Below, piece by piece: positions 63,902 through 64,000 of a DNA stretch of 64,000 nucleotides. Under the pieces are notes generated by a model that was not told the DNA's origin, made no database searches, and saw only the letters and a list, made by a program, of their open reading frames with translations. Positions within the stretch are counted from its first letter, which is position 1. Each line of letters starts with the position of its first letter. The translations under genes and the position numbers were made by a program. Location of the stretch: positions 1-64,000 of the forward strand of contig JAEWCZ010000008.1 of NCBI GenBank assembly GCA_023390335.1, read 5' to 3'. Source of the DNA: Bacillota bacterium (GTDB taxonomy: Bacteria; Bacillota; Clostridia; Acetivibrionales; DSM-1351).

Positions 63902-64000
63902 ATGAATATATTGCCGATTAATATTGCAGTCATTGATGATGGGATTAACGAGGAACTCTATCAAACGGGCAGACTTGCACATAATTTGGAAATAACCCAT
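63902..64000 (+). CDS. S8 (subtilisin-like) peptidase, N-terminal part
   Basis: Only 33 codons lie in the window. They read MNILPINIAVIDDGINEELY and on, where AVIDDGIN fits the segment around the catalytic Asp of S8 peptidases. AGGAGGAAG precedes the ATG. A short protein starting so close to the Asp motif lacks signal and pro-peptides, so it would be intracellular. The family call rests on this short motif. Confidence 0.55.
   Translation, partial: MNILPINIAVIDDGINEELYQTGRLAHNLEITH

Overview
The window looks like chromosomal DNA of an anaerobic, spore-forming, low-GC clostridium, most likely a mesophilic plant-fibre degrader of the Ruminiclostridium type. The evidence is a small acid-soluble spore protein, desulfoferrodoxin, the Feo iron system, strong Shine-Dalgarno sites with frequent GTG and TTG starts, a leucine T-box, an agr peptide-signalling locus, an arabinose operon under AraR and secreted CE1-type esterases. 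The genus is an inference; no 16S sequence is present.

Layout. 1-165: the 5S gene that ends an rRNA operon. 288-3831: a DtxR/MntR-type repressor divergent from feoA-feoA-feoB and a small cysteine-tailed protein, with four copies of one 18-bp palindromic operator. 3935-7405: the NAD operon nadA-nadB-nadC. 7406-12460: housekeeping genes (spore protein, lipid kinase, deoC, desulfoferrodoxin, sfsA, YjbQ family) and two intergenic clusters of DnaA boxes. 12470-17690: araR, a non-classical arabinose isomerase, a ribulokinase-type kinase and araD, with AraR-like operators. 17689-19553: small genes and a LacI-type repressor.

19762-35669 is an accessory island and the most unusual part. It opens with decayed DUF6431 and LytTR gene pieces, then an intact LytTR regulator. 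A compact biosynthetic cluster follows: a BtrH-like protein, a LoaP/NusG-like antiterminator, a three-gene ABC exporter, a HIT-nucleoside deoxyribosyltransferase-like fusion, a ThiG-like thiazole synthase homologue, a radical SAM protein, extra copies of glucose-6-phosphate isomerase and class I fructose-bisphosphate aldolase, a stand-alone adenylation enzyme, a carrier protein, a second BtrH-like protein and, on the other strand, a methyltransferase-like gene. The simplest model is that an acid is activated and loaded on the carrier, moved by BtrH-like acyltransferases onto a sugar-phosphate- or nucleoside-derived core, and exported. I do not recognise this gene combination as a described pathway.

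35823-41918: two esterases, an MFS transporter and a NUDIX hydrolase. 42103-45451: a tRNA-Arg(CCU) and two partial copies of its 3' end, each followed by its own terminator. They bound two small islets, one with a secreted RCC1-like protein and one with an ECF sigma/anti-sigma pair. 45679-51938: two peptidases and a SWIM-SNF2 helicase. 51998-54229: agrB-agrD-agrC, with an agrD too short for the usual ORF cut-off and carrying serine in place of the ring cysteine. 54367-57075: leuS under a T-box. 57138-63819: surface-glycan genes (lipid-linked sugar transferase and flippase, mannose-1-phosphate guanylyltransferase, fucosyltransferase-like protein, an E1-type TPP enzyme pair, a sugar epimerase). 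The window ends inside a gene that starts like a subtilisin-family protease.
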